From contig JANQAK010000006.1 of NCBI GenBank assembly GCA_024707075.1, forward strand, positions 434,001 through 498,000: a stretch of DNA of 64,000 nt, written 5' to 3'. The translations under genes and the position numbers were made by a program. Shown here in pieces: positions 47,700 through 56,680 of the stretch (within the stretch, counting starts at the first letter, position 1; the number at the start of each line of letters is the position of its first letter). Source of the stretch: Afipia sp. Lineage in GTDB: Bacteria > Pseudomonadota > Alphaproteobacteria > Rhizobiales > Xanthobacteraceae. The notes under the pieces were generated by a model, which ran no database searches, was not told the DNA's origin, and saw only the letters and a program-made list of their open reading frames with translations.

Positions 47700-48709
47700 A
47701 GATCGCATCGCTCGATCTTGATATCCACAGAGGGTTGATTGCCGAAATTGGCAACAATCACGAAGGTAATCCGGAAGTCGCGTTGAAACTGGCTGATGCT
47801 GCGGTCGATGCAGGCGCTCATCTGGTCAAGGTACAGATCATCGATCCTCATAGGCTGGTGAATCGTGCTGAAGGGAATCGCATCGCGCAACTCACATCCT
47901 TCAAACTTGATCGGGAAGTCTTCCTTGAGATGGCTCGCCGGGTGCGCGCCCGTGGCGCCATGTTCATGGCCTCGGTTTTTGATTGTGAGTCTCTTGTTGA
48001 GTGGGCTCCGCAACTCGATGCAATCAAGATTGCCTCTGGTGATTTGAACTTCGACCAACTGCTTGTGGCGGCCGCCCGAACAGGAAAGCCGATTGTCCTT
48101 TCCACGGGAATGTCGACGTATGACGAGATCGCCCGTGCGGTAGGCGTCATCAGTGCAGAACTGCCGAAAGGCGTCCCGGTTTTGGATCGTCTCGCTCTGC
48201 TTCACTGTATGAGTCTCTATCCGACGGCGCCGGAGCAGGTGAATCTGTCCGCAATGGTTGAGCTTCGCGAGAGGCTCGGTCTGACCGTGGGATATTCGGA
48301 TCATACGCTTGGCCTGGATGCTGCGCTGATGTCGCTCGCCCTCGATGCGCGCATCATCGAGAAGCATTTCACGCTCGACAGAAATTACTCCGCTTTCCGG
48401 GATCACTCGCTTTCGTCGGAACCGGAGGAGTTTTCCCGACTCGCGAAGGTCGTCAATTCGGCGGATGCGATGATGGGAAGGGGATTTCGCGATGAGGAAC
48501 GCGTCGATAGTGCGACACGCAGGGCGGCGAGGCGTTGCATCGTGACCAAGCGGGCGATCAATGCGGGGGCTCAATTGACGGCGGATGATCTTGATTACAT
48601 TCGTCCGGCAACAGGATTTTCGCCGGCTGACGCCCGCACGATCATCGGCCGCCGCGCCGTGACCTCGCTCCCCGCCCATCACGTCCTCCGTGGCGATGAC
48701 TTGCAATAA
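47696..48709 (+). CDS. NeuB-family nonulosonic acid synthase
   Basis: 337 residues. Condenses an N-acetyl-hexosamine derivative with phosphoenolpyruvate to a nine-carbon sialic-acid-like sugar. LIAEIGNNHEGNPEVALKLADAAV is the usual start, DAIKIASGDLNFDQL and IVLSTGMSTYDEI follow, GYSDHTLGLDAALMSLAL and IIEKHFTLDRNYSAFRDHSLSSEPEEF carry metal and substrate residues. A C-terminal SAF (antifreeze-like) domain spans about 280-337 (GFSPADARTIIGRRA). The ATG overlaps the GNAT stop. Product (legionaminic, pseudaminic or other) is not decidable here. Confidence 0.93.
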   Translation: MKIASLDLDIHRGLIAEIGNNHEGNPEVALKLADAAVDAGAHLVKVQIIDPHRLVNRAEGNRIAQLTSFKLDREVFLEMARRVRARGAMFMASVFDCESLVEWAPQLDAIKIASGDLNFDQLLVAAARTGKPIVLSTGMSTYDEIARAVGVISAELPKGVPVLDRLALLHCMSLYPTAPEQVNLSAMVELRERLGLTVGYSDHTLGLDAALMSLALDARIIEKHFTLDRNYSAFRDHSLSSEPEEFSRLAKVVNSADAMMGRGFRDEERVDSATRRAARRCIVTKRAINAGAQLTADDLDYIRPATGFSPADARTIIGRRAVTSLPAHHVLRGDDLQ

Positions 48710-48738
48710 TACCTGCTGTCCAGGATTGATCTGATCAT

Positions 48739-50571
48739 ATGTGTGGAATTGCCGGATATCAGGGAAGGCTGCCTCTCTCGCAGGAGCGTATCGAGGCATG
48801 CCTGGCGATCATGAATCGGCGTGGTCCGGACTATCGCGAAGCACGGAGCTGGCAGGTTGGAGGCATCAACACAACATTGCTGCATAGCCGGCTTTCCATC
48901 ATCGATCTCGATCCGCGCGCGAATCAGCCCATGGGATTCCAGGGCGGATGGATCGCCTTGAATGGCGAACTCTATAATTTCATTGAACGGCGTGAGGATC
49001 TTGCGCGCGCCGGCGTCGCGATGAAAACCCGCTCCGACACCGAAGTCTTGCTGGCATCCATTCGCCACTTCGGCTGGGATGTCTTGGACAAGTGCGAGGG
49101 CATGTGGGCGTTTGCCCTCTATGATGACGCGACGGGTCATTTGACGTTGTCACGAGATCGTTTTGGCGAGAAGCCTCTTTACTATCTACAGACAAGCGAC
49201 GGAATTTTCTTCGGTTCCGAGATTAAATTCATCGCTGCCCTGACCGGACAGAAACTCGCAATCAATCACGATCATCTTTGGCGCTATCTCGTCAATGGTT
49301 ACAAGGCACTGTACAAGGGGGCACACTCCTTCTTTTCCGACGTTCAGGAAGTCGCCAGCGGAACAAACCTTACTATTACCAGTGGTGCAGTGACGGCTGT
49401 GAATCGCTACTGGCTTCCGGCGGCCTCTATCGACCAGAACATGGGTTTTTCCGATGCGGTGGAGGGGGCTCGCGAGTTACTGACGAAGTCGGTTGAGTTG
49501 CGTCTCCGCGCAGATGTGCCGCTCGCGTTCTGTATGAGCGGCGGAGTCGACTCCAACGCACTCATCAGCATCGCCAAGCGTGTGTTCAACTACGACGTTC
49601 ATGGCTTCACCATCGTAAACAGCGACGCCCGGTATGAAGAGGCGGACATGATCGATGTCGCGGTCCGGGAGCTGGGTGTGCGGCACACAGAAGTGCCAGT
49701 CACGACAAGTGGCTTTATTGAAAATCTGCGGAAGCTGGTTCGGCATCATGATGCGCCTGTCTACACAATTACCTATTATGCTCAATGGCTGTTGCAGAAG
49801 GCCATTGCGGATGCCGGCTATCGCATTTCCATTAGTGGAACGGCTGCGGATGAACTTTTCACAGGATACTACGATCACCATTTGGCGTATTTCCAGGAAA
49901 TCTCCTGTGACGTAGCCCATCACGCCAGTTCAGTGGCCGCATGGCGTGAGCACATCTATCCGATCGTCAGGAATCCTCATTTGCGAAATCCTGCTCTTTT
50001 CGTTAACGACCCGTCATTCCGGGATCATATTTTCCTTGATGCAGAGGAGTTCGGGAAATTTCTGAAGCACGATTGGAGCGAAAGTTTTTCCGAGACGCAG
50101 TATAGCGAGAACCTGCTTCGTAACCGGATGATGAACGAACTGTTTCATGAGTCGGTGCCGGTCATTCTGCATGAAGATGACCTCAACGCGATGTACTTTT
50201 CGATCGAAAACCGTTCACCATTCCTCGACCGTAATCTTTTCGATTTTTGCAGTACTATTCCCACCCGCCACCTGGTTCACGACGGAAAGGCCAAGGCAAT
50301 TCTGCGCGAAGCTGTACGTGGAATTGCGCCGGATCAGATCATCGACAATCGTCGCAAGGTTGGCTTTAACGCTCCCATCCTGGATTTTCTGGATGTTGCT
50401 GATCCTGCCGTGCGTGGATATCTCCTGGACGACGGGCCGATCTATCAGTTCATTCACAAGGGCAAGATAGAGGCGCTTCTCGCCAAGCCGGACCTGCCCA
50501 ACAGTCAAAGCAAGTTTCTGTTCTACTTCTTGAACTGCAAAATGTTTCTCGAAGAGTTCGCGGCCGGATAA
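48739..50571 (+). CDS. Asparagine synthetase, glutamine-hydrolysing (AsnB family)
   Basis: 610 residues. MCGIAGYQGRLP gives the N-terminal Cys nucleophile after Met removal; NRRGPDYREAR and GEKPLYYLQTSDGIFFGSEIK complete the glutaminase domain (1-200). The synthetase domain has the ATP loop FCMSGGVDSNALISIA near 265 and ISGTAADELFTGYY. AsnB paralogues in polysaccharide loci are thought to amidate sugar acids or supply ammonia. The following gene encodes a sugar amidotransferase, which makes ammonia supply plausible. Confidence 0.92.
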   Translation: MCGIAGYQGRLPLSQERIEACLAIMNRRGPDYREARSWQVGGINTTLLHSRLSIIDLDPRANQPMGFQGGWIALNGELYNFIERREDLARAGVAMKTRSDTEVLLASIRHFGWDVLDKCEGMWAFALYDDATGHLTLSRDRFGEKPLYYLQTSDGIFFGSEIKFIAALTGQKLAINHDHLWRYLVNGYKALYKGAHSFFSDVQEVASGTNLTITSGAVTAVNRYWLPAASIDQNMGFSDAVEGARELLTKSVELRLRADVPLAFCMSGGVDSNALISIAKRVFNYDVHGFTIVNSDARYEEADMIDVAVRELGVRHTEVPVTTSGFIENLRKLVRHHDAPVYTITYYAQWLLQKAIADAGYRISISGTAADELFTGYYDHHLAYFQEISCDVAHHASSVAAWREHIYPIVRNPHLRNPALFVNDPSFRDHIFLDAEEFGKFLKHDWSESFSETQYSENLLRNRMMNELFHESVPVILHEDDLNAMYFSIENRSPFLDRNLFDFCSTIPTRHLVHDGKAKAILREAVRGIAPDQIIDNRRKVGFNAPILDFLDVADPAVRGYLLDDGPIYQFIHKGKIEALLAKPDLPNSQSKFLFYFLNCKMFLEEFAAG

Positions 50572-50576
50572 TATTC

Positions 50577-51695
50577 ATGCGCTACTGTGCAACTTGCATC
50601 CTGCCCGACACGCGCCCCAACCTCGTGATAGGTCCGAATGGGAAATGCAATGCGTGCGAATCTCACGTCACGAAAAGAAACATCGACTGGTCGGAGCGGC
50701 GCGCCGCATTTGAAAGCGTGGTTTCGCACGCGAAGTCCCGCAGCAAGGGATACGATTGCCTCATTCCCGTAAGCGGGGGGAAGGACAGCACCTGGCAGGT
50801 TGTGAAATGCCTCGAGGCGGGGTTGAACCCGCTTGCTGTCACCTGGAAAACACCCGGGCGCACGGCAATAGGTCAGCGCAACCTTGATAATCTGGTTTCG
50901 CTCGGCGTCGATCACATCGACTATCAGATCAACCCTGTGGTTGAGCGGAAATTCATCTACGACTCCTTCGTTCGTTTTGGGTCGACTGCAATTCCAATGC
51001 ATACCGCGATCTTCGCGATCCCGGCGAAGATTGCGGTGCGGTTCCAGATTCCATTGATCGTATGGGGCGAGAATTCGGCGTTCGAGTATGGCGGGCGCGA
51101 GGAAGAGCGGACCGGCTTTTCGCTCAATCGGGAATGGCTCAGCCGTCACGGCGTCACGCACGGCATGACTGCGAAAGACTGGATATCCGATCGTCTCACC
51201 GCGGCGGAATTGACTCCGTACTTTGGACCTGAAGAATCCGAACTGGAATCGGCCGGCATATCGGCAGTCTTTCTGGGGTATTATTTCGAGTGGGATCCGG
51301 AAAAGACCCGGGCGGTTGCGTTGTCACATGGATTCACCGCCGACAGTCATGGCCCGCGAACAGGACTCTATGACTATGCCGACATCGATGATGATTTCAT
51401 TTCCATCCATCACTGGCTAAAGTGGTACAAGTTTGGGTTCACACGGCTGTTCGACAATCTTTCTCTTGAAATCCGCAATGGCAGGATCAGTCGCGACGAG
51501 GCAATTGCTGTGGTGCGCGCGCGTGGAAATGAAACGCCGGTTGCCGACATCGAGAAGCTCTGTTCGTTTCTGGGGATCGGCGTGGCGAGATTTTTCGAGA
51601 TCAGCGAAGGATTTCGGAATCATGAAATATGGTTTGAGGAACCTGGAACTTGGAAGATACGCGATTTTCTAATTCCGGAATGGGAATGGATATGA
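50577..51695 (+). CDS. N-acetyl sugar amidotransferase (WbpG/PseA-like)
   Basis: 372 residues. MRYCATCILPDTRP and GKCNACESHV give a four-cysteine zinc-type site; the adenylation loop is CLIPVSGGKDSTWQVV near residue 62. IPLIVWGENSAFEYGG and FTADSHGPRTGLYDYADIDDDF are typical of the group. It converts an N-acetyl group to an acetamidino group on a surface sugar. Known homologues (WbpG) work with HisH/HisF-type partners, which are not in this window; the neighbouring AsnB may be the ammonia source. Starts 5 bases after the AsnB stop. Confidence 0.9.
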   Translation: MRYCATCILPDTRPNLVIGPNGKCNACESHVTKRNIDWSERRAAFESVVSHAKSRSKGYDCLIPVSGGKDSTWQVVKCLEAGLNPLAVTWKTPGRTAIGQRNLDNLVSLGVDHIDYQINPVVERKFIYDSFVRFGSTAIPMHTAIFAIPAKIAVRFQIPLIVWGENSAFEYGGREEERTGFSLNREWLSRHGVTHGMTAKDWISDRLTAAELTPYFGPEESELESAGISAVFLGYYFEWDPEKTRAVALSHGFTADSHGPRTGLYDYADIDDDFISIHHWLKWYKFGFTRLFDNLSLEIRNGRISRDEAIAVVRARGNETPVADIEKLCSFLGIGVARFFEISEGFRNHEIWFEEPGTWKIRDFLIPEWEWI

Positions 51696-51713
51696 GTACG
51701 GATATTCGACGTC

Positions 51714-52094
51714 ATGAAGTTTAGTCCACGGCAGCCTCCGCGCGAATTCGAGGTTGGCTACGATGTCAAAGGCATCATTCGCGATTGCGGCTCGATGCAG
51801 CTTGCCGCCGACGAGCAGATCACGTTCGTGACTGAAGAGGGGGGTGAGTATGATGTCACCCGCAAGGAATGGGGATTCTACGCAACGCCTTCCTTGAACG
51901 GTCGGCTGGCGGGATTCAATTTGCGTCCGGTTCTGGTGAAAAACCGCGTGAACCGCTTTTTTGTGCTTCTTGTTGAGAAAGGCAAGGAAGCGGCTTTTGA
52001 TCGATATGTGAAATCCGAGCCCCTGAAGATCGTATCATGGCTCGATCTGGATGATGCTTTGCTGTCCCTTGAAGCGGCGCTCGCTGCCAAATGA
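51714..52094 (+). CDS. Conserved-looking small protein of unknown function in the amidotransferase cluster
   Basis: 126 residues, soluble, mixed alpha/beta; contains FEVGYDVKGIIRDCGSMQLAADEQITFVTEEGGEYDVTRKEWGFYATPSLNGRL and FVLLVEKGKEAAFDRYV. No signal or membrane segment. I do not recognise the family by name. It lies between the sugar amidotransferase and a methyltransferase, overlapping the latter's start as ATGA, so it belongs to the operon. A small assembly or accessory role is possible but unsupported. Confidence 0.75.
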   Translation: MKFSPRQPPREFEVGYDVKGIIRDCGSMQLAADEQITFVTEEGGEYDVTRKEWGFYATPSLNGRLAGFNLRPVLVKNRVNRFFVLLVEKGKEAAFDRYVKSEPLKIVSWLDLDDALLSLEAALAAK

Positions 52095-52930
52095 ATCAGG
52101 TGAATCTTCGTCCGCATAGCTGTCCGATTTCCGGCGTCACCGAAGCTCGGATGATATTCTCCTATGACGCGCCGCCGCCCGGTGAGATCGGCTTTCGTCG
52201 CCCGGCCGGCGAGCCTTATCGGCGGGAGGTTTGGCAGTTTGCGATTTCAGAGCATTTCGTATCGCGCCATGTGATGACGGTCGCGACAGACTACACAGGT
52301 GACTACGTCAACTCGACATATGGCAACCGCGCTGGAATTGAAGCGGCATTCGAGCGGGTCATCGCATTGCCTGCCGCCCGGTCGGACAATGCGGGACGCA
52401 TCAAGAGAATTGAACAATTTGCGGAGTCCCGGTTCGGGAACCGCGAGAGTATCACTTTGCTCGATATCGGTGCCGGGCTTGGAGTCTTTCCGTACGCAGT
52501 GAAGAAAGCTGGCTGGCGTTGCACGGCGCTCGATCCTGATCCGCGCGCCTGCGAGCACATCCAAACCTATGTCGGTGTTGAAGCTGTATGCGCAGATTTC
52601 ATGAAGGTTGAGAATCTGGGTCGATACGATATCGTCACGTTGAACAAGGTTCTCGAGCACGTCGACGATCCGATTTCGATGTTGAAGCGCGCTCGGAATT
52701 TCCTTTTGCCGGGAGGGTTCGTTTATCTCGAGGTGCCCGACGGCGAAATGGCAATGCGGGAAGGTGCCGAACGTGAGGAGTTCTTTATCGAGCACCTGCA
52801 CGTTTTCAGCTTTGCCTCCGTCACGATGCTTGCAACCCGCGCCGGTTTTGTACCTCTCGTGATTGAGCGGCTACAGGAACCGAGCACGAAATTCACCCTT
52901 CGTGCCATTTTGGCAGCTTCTGGAAACTGA
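52091..52930 (+). CDS. Class I SAM-dependent methyltransferase
   Basis: 279 residues. ITLLDIGAGLGVFPYAVKKAGWRCTALDPDP (about 117-147) is the SAM loop; RYDIVTLNKVLEHVDDPISMLKRA is the post-loop strand; GGFVYLEVPDG follows. The first 40 residues with HSCPIS and the mid-region YTGDYVNSTYGNR fit methyltransferases that act on nucleotide-sugars or glycans. First of three tandem methyltransferase genes here. Confidence 0.87.
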   Translation: MNQVNLRPHSCPISGVTEARMIFSYDAPPPGEIGFRRPAGEPYRREVWQFAISEHFVSRHVMTVATDYTGDYVNSTYGNRAGIEAAFERVIALPAARSDNAGRIKRIEQFAESRFGNRESITLLDIGAGLGVFPYAVKKAGWRCTALDPDPRACEHIQTYVGVEAVCADFMKVENLGRYDIVTLNKVLEHVDDPISMLKRARNFLLPGGFVYLEVPDGEMAMREGAEREEFFIEHLHVFSFASVTMLATRAGFVPLVIERLQEPSTKFTLRAILAASGN

Positions 52931-52932
52931 CA

Positions 52933-53868
52933 ATGTCGTCTTCGAATCTTTCTGCGCGTGACCGCGTCGAAGCCGCGGTCAAGAATTGCTATTCGACGTG
53001 GGGCGAGAGCTACTACGAAGATTATCTCGGTCCCGGTGCGCCTTATCCTCCTGTCCATATCGATCTCCTTCGGAAATTGGTCATGGAGGTCGCGCCGGAC
53101 ACCGTCCTTGACGCCGGTTGTGGGCCTGCTTCGTTTCTGAGGCACCTCATAGGTCTCGGTCCGAAATTGTCGGGATCTGATCTAACCCCCGAGATGGTTG
53201 CGGAGGCCAGGCGCATCTTTGCGGATCGAGGTCTGGATTCCGAGCAGGTTTGGCAAGGAAGTGTTCTGGATTTTTCCGCCTTTTCGCGTCCAGGCTCCTC
53301 CGGCGCGCGCGCGGATTATGATGCCGCGGTTTGCATCGGCGTCTTGCCTCATATCGCGCCAGAAGACGAACCCGTGCTGTTTGGGAATCTGTTTCAGGCC
53401 GCGAAGCCGGGAGCGCGTGTCATTGTCGAGGCGCGAAACCAGTTGTTTGGCCTGTTCACGCTGAACAGGCCGTCGTTCGAGCTGTTTCGAGATGAATTGA
53501 TCCGCGTTGACGAAATAAAATCTCGGCTTGCGCAAGAGGCGCAATCGAAGATTGACGATGCAATTCAGGAAATGTCTTCCGGGTTTCGTATGGATATGCC
53601 ACCCATCAGGCGAGGCAAGAAAGATGAAGCTGGGTACGATGAAATTCTGTCTCGTACACATAATCCATTTGTTCTGAAACAGAGTTTCGAGGCTGCCGGT
53701 TTCCGGGACGTTCGAACGCTGTTTTATCATTTCCATGCAATGCCGCCGATGCTGGCCAAACATGAGCCGGACGTCTTCCTGGCGGAGAGTCTCGCCATGG
53801 AAAATCCGGAGGATTGGCGCGGCTATTTCATGGCATCGGCGTTCCTGCTCGTGGGCTCTCGCGCTTGA
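52933..53868 (+). CDS. Class I SAM-dependent methyltransferase
   Basis: 311 residues. DTVLDAGCGPASFLRHLIGLGPKLSGSDLTPEMV (about 56-89) is the SAM loop; DAAVCIGVLPHIAPEDEPVLFGNL is the second motif. The front part (YSTWGESYYEDYLGPGAPYPPVHIDLL) is a methyltransferase cap seen in glycan loci. Starts three bases after the previous stop (clean ATG). Its stop overlaps a TTG that opens a short truncated frame. Confidence 0.87.
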   Translation: MSSSNLSARDRVEAAVKNCYSTWGESYYEDYLGPGAPYPPVHIDLLRKLVMEVAPDTVLDAGCGPASFLRHLIGLGPKLSGSDLTPEMVAEARRIFADRGLDSEQVWQGSVLDFSAFSRPGSSGARADYDAAVCIGVLPHIAPEDEPVLFGNLFQAAKPGARVIVEARNQLFGLFTLNRPSFELFRDELIRVDEIKSRLAQEAQSKIDDAIQEMSSGFRMDMPPIRRGKKDEAGYDEILSRTHNPFVLKQSFEAAGFRDVRTLFYHFHAMPPMLAKHEPDVFLAESLAMENPEDWRGYFMASAFLLVGSRA

Positions 53869-54014
53869 ACGAAGTCCGGGACATATACAGGCGCCTCCTG
53901 GTCCCGATGTGGCTCAGGCCTGAGCGTGCACTGTGGGAGGCGCACGCGCTCGCCGAACTGGGGCGAATAGTGGGTGCGATCTCGAGTCTCAAATTTTGGC
54001 GTAAATTGGCGTAG
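53865..54014 (+). pseudogene. Truncated 49-residue remnant, possibly the start of a lost gene
   Basis: A TTG in a TTGA overlap with the preceding stop (the same start style as other genes here) opens MNEVRDIYRRLLVPMWLRPERALWEAH and stops after KFWRKLA. The sequence is a plausible amphipathic protein start, but the frame ends after 49 codons and 75 bases of gap follow. The next gene has visibly lower GC. It may be what is left of a gene cut by the insertion or replacement of the next one. It could also be chance. Confidence 0.4.
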
Positions 54015-54089
54015 AGACGCGTTGATGAATTGAGATTTCTCGGCATTGGTGGCCACGCCACTATAACTAATTAGTTGAAAGCTTCTTAA

Positions 54090-54764
54090 ATGATATCGAG
54101 TAGTGGCTGGTCAAAGTACAATATCTGGGAGCATAGCGCTTCCGTGCGAAACCTTTATGACAAGCGCGTTCGTCAGGAAGTTGATGAACTGATATGTCAT
54201 AAGCAAGCCGCCGGTTTGCTGCGCCCGCACGTCTCTGTAAATGATACGGTTCTCGATGTCGGCTGCGGTAGCGGCTATTTTTATCATTCTTTGCGGGGGA
54301 TGTCGGTCGAGTACTTTGGTATAGATAGTTCGGATGCTTTACTCGCTCTTGGCCGTTCGGCGATGCCTCAGATGTGTGATCGTCTGTTGTGCATGCGCAT
54401 CGAAGATATGATTGCCAAAGTTGATCATATAGTCTGCACAAATGTTCTTTCGAATATCTGTAATTATCATCGACCACTTGAGCGGATGCTCGAAAGTGCT
54501 CACAAGACCGTTATTTTGCGTGAGTCAATTTCAGATGTGTCGACGTACAGCTACGTGACTGATAACTATCTTGATCGTCCGATGAGGGTTCACGTAAACA
54601 GCTACGGTAGAGAAGAAGTCAAAGCGTTTATAGAAGAGTACGGCTTCTCAGTCTCATTTCACGTCGATGATTACACCGGTGGAAAGCCCCAAGATGTAAT
54701 TGGGTATCCTCATCACTGGACATTTGTAGAAGCAGTTAGAATTTCTGGAGAAGTTCGTTGTTAG
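54090..54764 (+). CDS. SAM-dependent methyltransferase with AT-rich codon use
   Basis: 224 residues. DTVLDVGCGSGYFYHSLRGMSVEYFGIDSSDALLAL (about 50-85) is the SAM loop; VDHIVCTNVLSNICNYHRPLERML is the later motif, and GGKPQDVIGYPHHWTFVEAV ends it. The codons use many A/T third positions (for example gatatgattgcc, tataactaat before it) unlike the neighbours, suggesting recent transfer. It interrupts an otherwise tight operon, with 75-base and 10-base gaps around it. Confidence 0.82.
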   Translation: MISSSGWSKYNIWEHSASVRNLYDKRVRQEVDELICHKQAAGLLRPHVSVNDTVLDVGCGSGYFYHSLRGMSVEYFGIDSSDALLALGRSAMPQMCDRLLCMRIEDMIAKVDHIVCTNVLSNICNYHRPLERMLESAHKTVILRESISDVSTYSYVTDNYLDRPMRVHVNSYGREEVKAFIEEYGFSVSFHVDDYTGGKPQDVIGYPHHWTFVEAVRISGEVRC

Positions 54765-54774
54765 GGACATATTC

Positions 54775-56607
54775 GTGACGCGTCTCTTGGGAGTCATTGG
54801 AGAGGCGGCGGTCGCGCGTGTCGAGAAGGGTCTGCCAGGACTGGCCTTCGGATGGACCGTGGCCCCGCGGCATTCTGGAGCGATCGAGCTTCGTCCGGGC
54901 GCGGCCATTGGATTGATATCGCACCGGGACATGGCGCCGAGCTATCAGGTAGGGCCTGTCACGGTTGTGATTGATGGTGTCGTGCTGGGCCGCCATAGCG
55001 GCACAGGTAATTCCGCGCAGGTCGTGGCCGATCTCTATCTTGCGAAAGGCTTCGAAGCCGCGTTGGGAGAGCTTGCCGGAGATTTTGCGATTGCGCTGCA
55101 TGACGCAAGAGACGGCGCGGTGTGGCTTGCGCGCGACAGAGTCGGTGCCAAGCCGCTCTATTATGCGCGAACTGCCGGCCATTTTTCGTTTTCTTCGCGG
55201 CCGCGCGCGTTGACCGCGATGCCCGGCGTGGGATCTGAAGTCAACCGTCGCTTTGCCGCGGTGTTCGCGGGTTCGCACTATCGCTATATCGACAATCGTC
55301 CGGAGGAATCTCCATACAGAAATATTCGCCAGTTGCCGGCGGCACACTGGATTCGCTTTTGCGATGATAGGATTCAGATTGGAAAATACTGGGGATTGAA
55401 CGATCTCCCGGACTGGACGGATTCAGAGAGTGATTTGGCCGAGCGCTACCGTGATCTTTTGATCGAGGTTGTCGGCGATCGCGTGCGGAGTTCCGAACGC
55501 CCCGCTTTTACACTTTCCGGAGGAATGGATTCATCGTCCGTCGTCTCTTGTGCAGCGATCGAGACTGGACAGCCTGCGACCGCGTTTTCCACGGTCTACA
55601 CCGACAAGACCTTTGACGAGTCGGACGACATTCGACCTATGCTCGAGACGAAAGTTTCGACATGGAATCAGGTGCGCGTCGATGATCCGGATGTCTTCTC
55701 ATTGGTGCGTAGAATGGTGGATGTGAATGACGAGCCGGTGGCGACAGCCACCTGGCTTTCACATTTCACCCTGTGTGAGAATGTGGCGTCCGCCGGATAT
55801 GGTTCGCTGTTTGGCGGTTTGGGAGGGGACGAACTCAATGCCGGCGAATACGAATATTTCTTTTCGCATTTCGCTGATCTGAAGCGCGCCGGGCGTTACT
55901 CCGAGTTCGACACTGAAGTCGAACAGTGGGCTCTCAATCACGATCATCCGATATGGCGTAAGAACGCAGAGGTCGCGAATGCGACCATTTCGCGCTGTAC
56001 GGACCCGTCCGTTCCTGGAAGAAGTTTGCCGGACCAAAGCAGGATGCGCCGCTACTACGGTGCAATCGACAGATCCTTTTTTGATCTTGATGGCTTCGAG
56101 CCGGTCATGGAGGTGCCGTTCGCGAGCTATCTCAAGACCCGAACGTGGCAGGATATTTCTCGCGAGACCGCGCCTTGTTGCTTGCGGGCGGAAGATCGCC
56201 AGACGTCAGCTTTCGGTCTCGATAACGTGGTCCCGTTCTTTGACCATCGGCTGCTGGAATTCATGTTCCGGGTTCCGGGATCGATGAAGATTCGCAATGG
56301 CGTCACCAAGGTTTTGTTGCGCGCCGCGATGAAGGGAATTCTGCCCGAGGAGACACGAGTCCGCGTCAAGAAAACAGGCTGGAATGCGCCGGCCCATCTC
56401 TGGTTTGCAGGCAAGGGACGCGAGCCGTTGTTGGATATGGTTCGTTCGCGGGAATTTCGCGAACGAGGTATCTACCGGCCGGATGAAGTCGAGCGCTTGG
56501 CCAACGAACACGCCGAGATTGTTGCCAGCGGTGAGCCTCGCGAAAATCACATGATGTTTCTTTGGCAAATGGTCAATTTGGAAACATGGCTCAGGTCCTT
56601 GGCGTAA
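54775..56607 (+). CDS. Asparagine-synthetase-like protein lacking the glutaminase cysteine
   Basis: 610 residues from a GTG. It follows the AsnB plan: a glutaminase-like domain (AALGELAGDFAIALHDARDGAVWLARDRVGAKPLYYA) and a synthetase domain with an intact ATP loop, FTLSGGMDSSSVVSCAA near 240, and LFGGLGGDELNAGEYEYF. But the N-terminus is MTRLLGVIG, not MCG, so the nucleophilic Cys is absent. It cannot use glutamine by the normal route. Comparable Cys-less relatives use ammonia or make amide or lactam bonds. Starts 8 bases after AGGGA. Confidence 0.85.
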   Translation: MTRLLGVIGEAAVARVEKGLPGLAFGWTVAPRHSGAIELRPGAAIGLISHRDMAPSYQVGPVTVVIDGVVLGRHSGTGNSAQVVADLYLAKGFEAALGELAGDFAIALHDARDGAVWLARDRVGAKPLYYARTAGHFSFSSRPRALTAMPGVGSEVNRRFAAVFAGSHYRYIDNRPEESPYRNIRQLPAAHWIRFCDDRIQIGKYWGLNDLPDWTDSESDLAERYRDLLIEVVGDRVRSSERPAFTLSGGMDSSSVVSCAAIETGQPATAFSTVYTDKTFDESDDIRPMLETKVSTWNQVRVDDPDVFSLVRRMVDVNDEPVATATWLSHFTLCENVASAGYGSLFGGLGGDELNAGEYEYFFSHFADLKRAGRYSEFDTEVEQWALNHDHPIWRKNAEVANATISRCTDPSVPGRSLPDQSRMRRYYGAIDRSFFDLDGFEPVMEVPFASYLKTRTWQDISRETAPCCLRAEDRQTSAFGLDNVVPFFDHRLLEFMFRVPGSMKIRNGVTKVLLRAAMKGILPEETRVRVKKTGWNAPAHLWFAGKGREPLLDMVRSREFRERGIYRPDEVERLANEHAEIVASGEPRENHMMFLWQMVNLETWLRSLA

Positions 56608-56680
56608 TGACCGTGACGAAGCCGGCGTTGCAGAAGAGTGGTTCGACAGCATGCCGATTCCCCCTTCCTGGATGTAGCGG

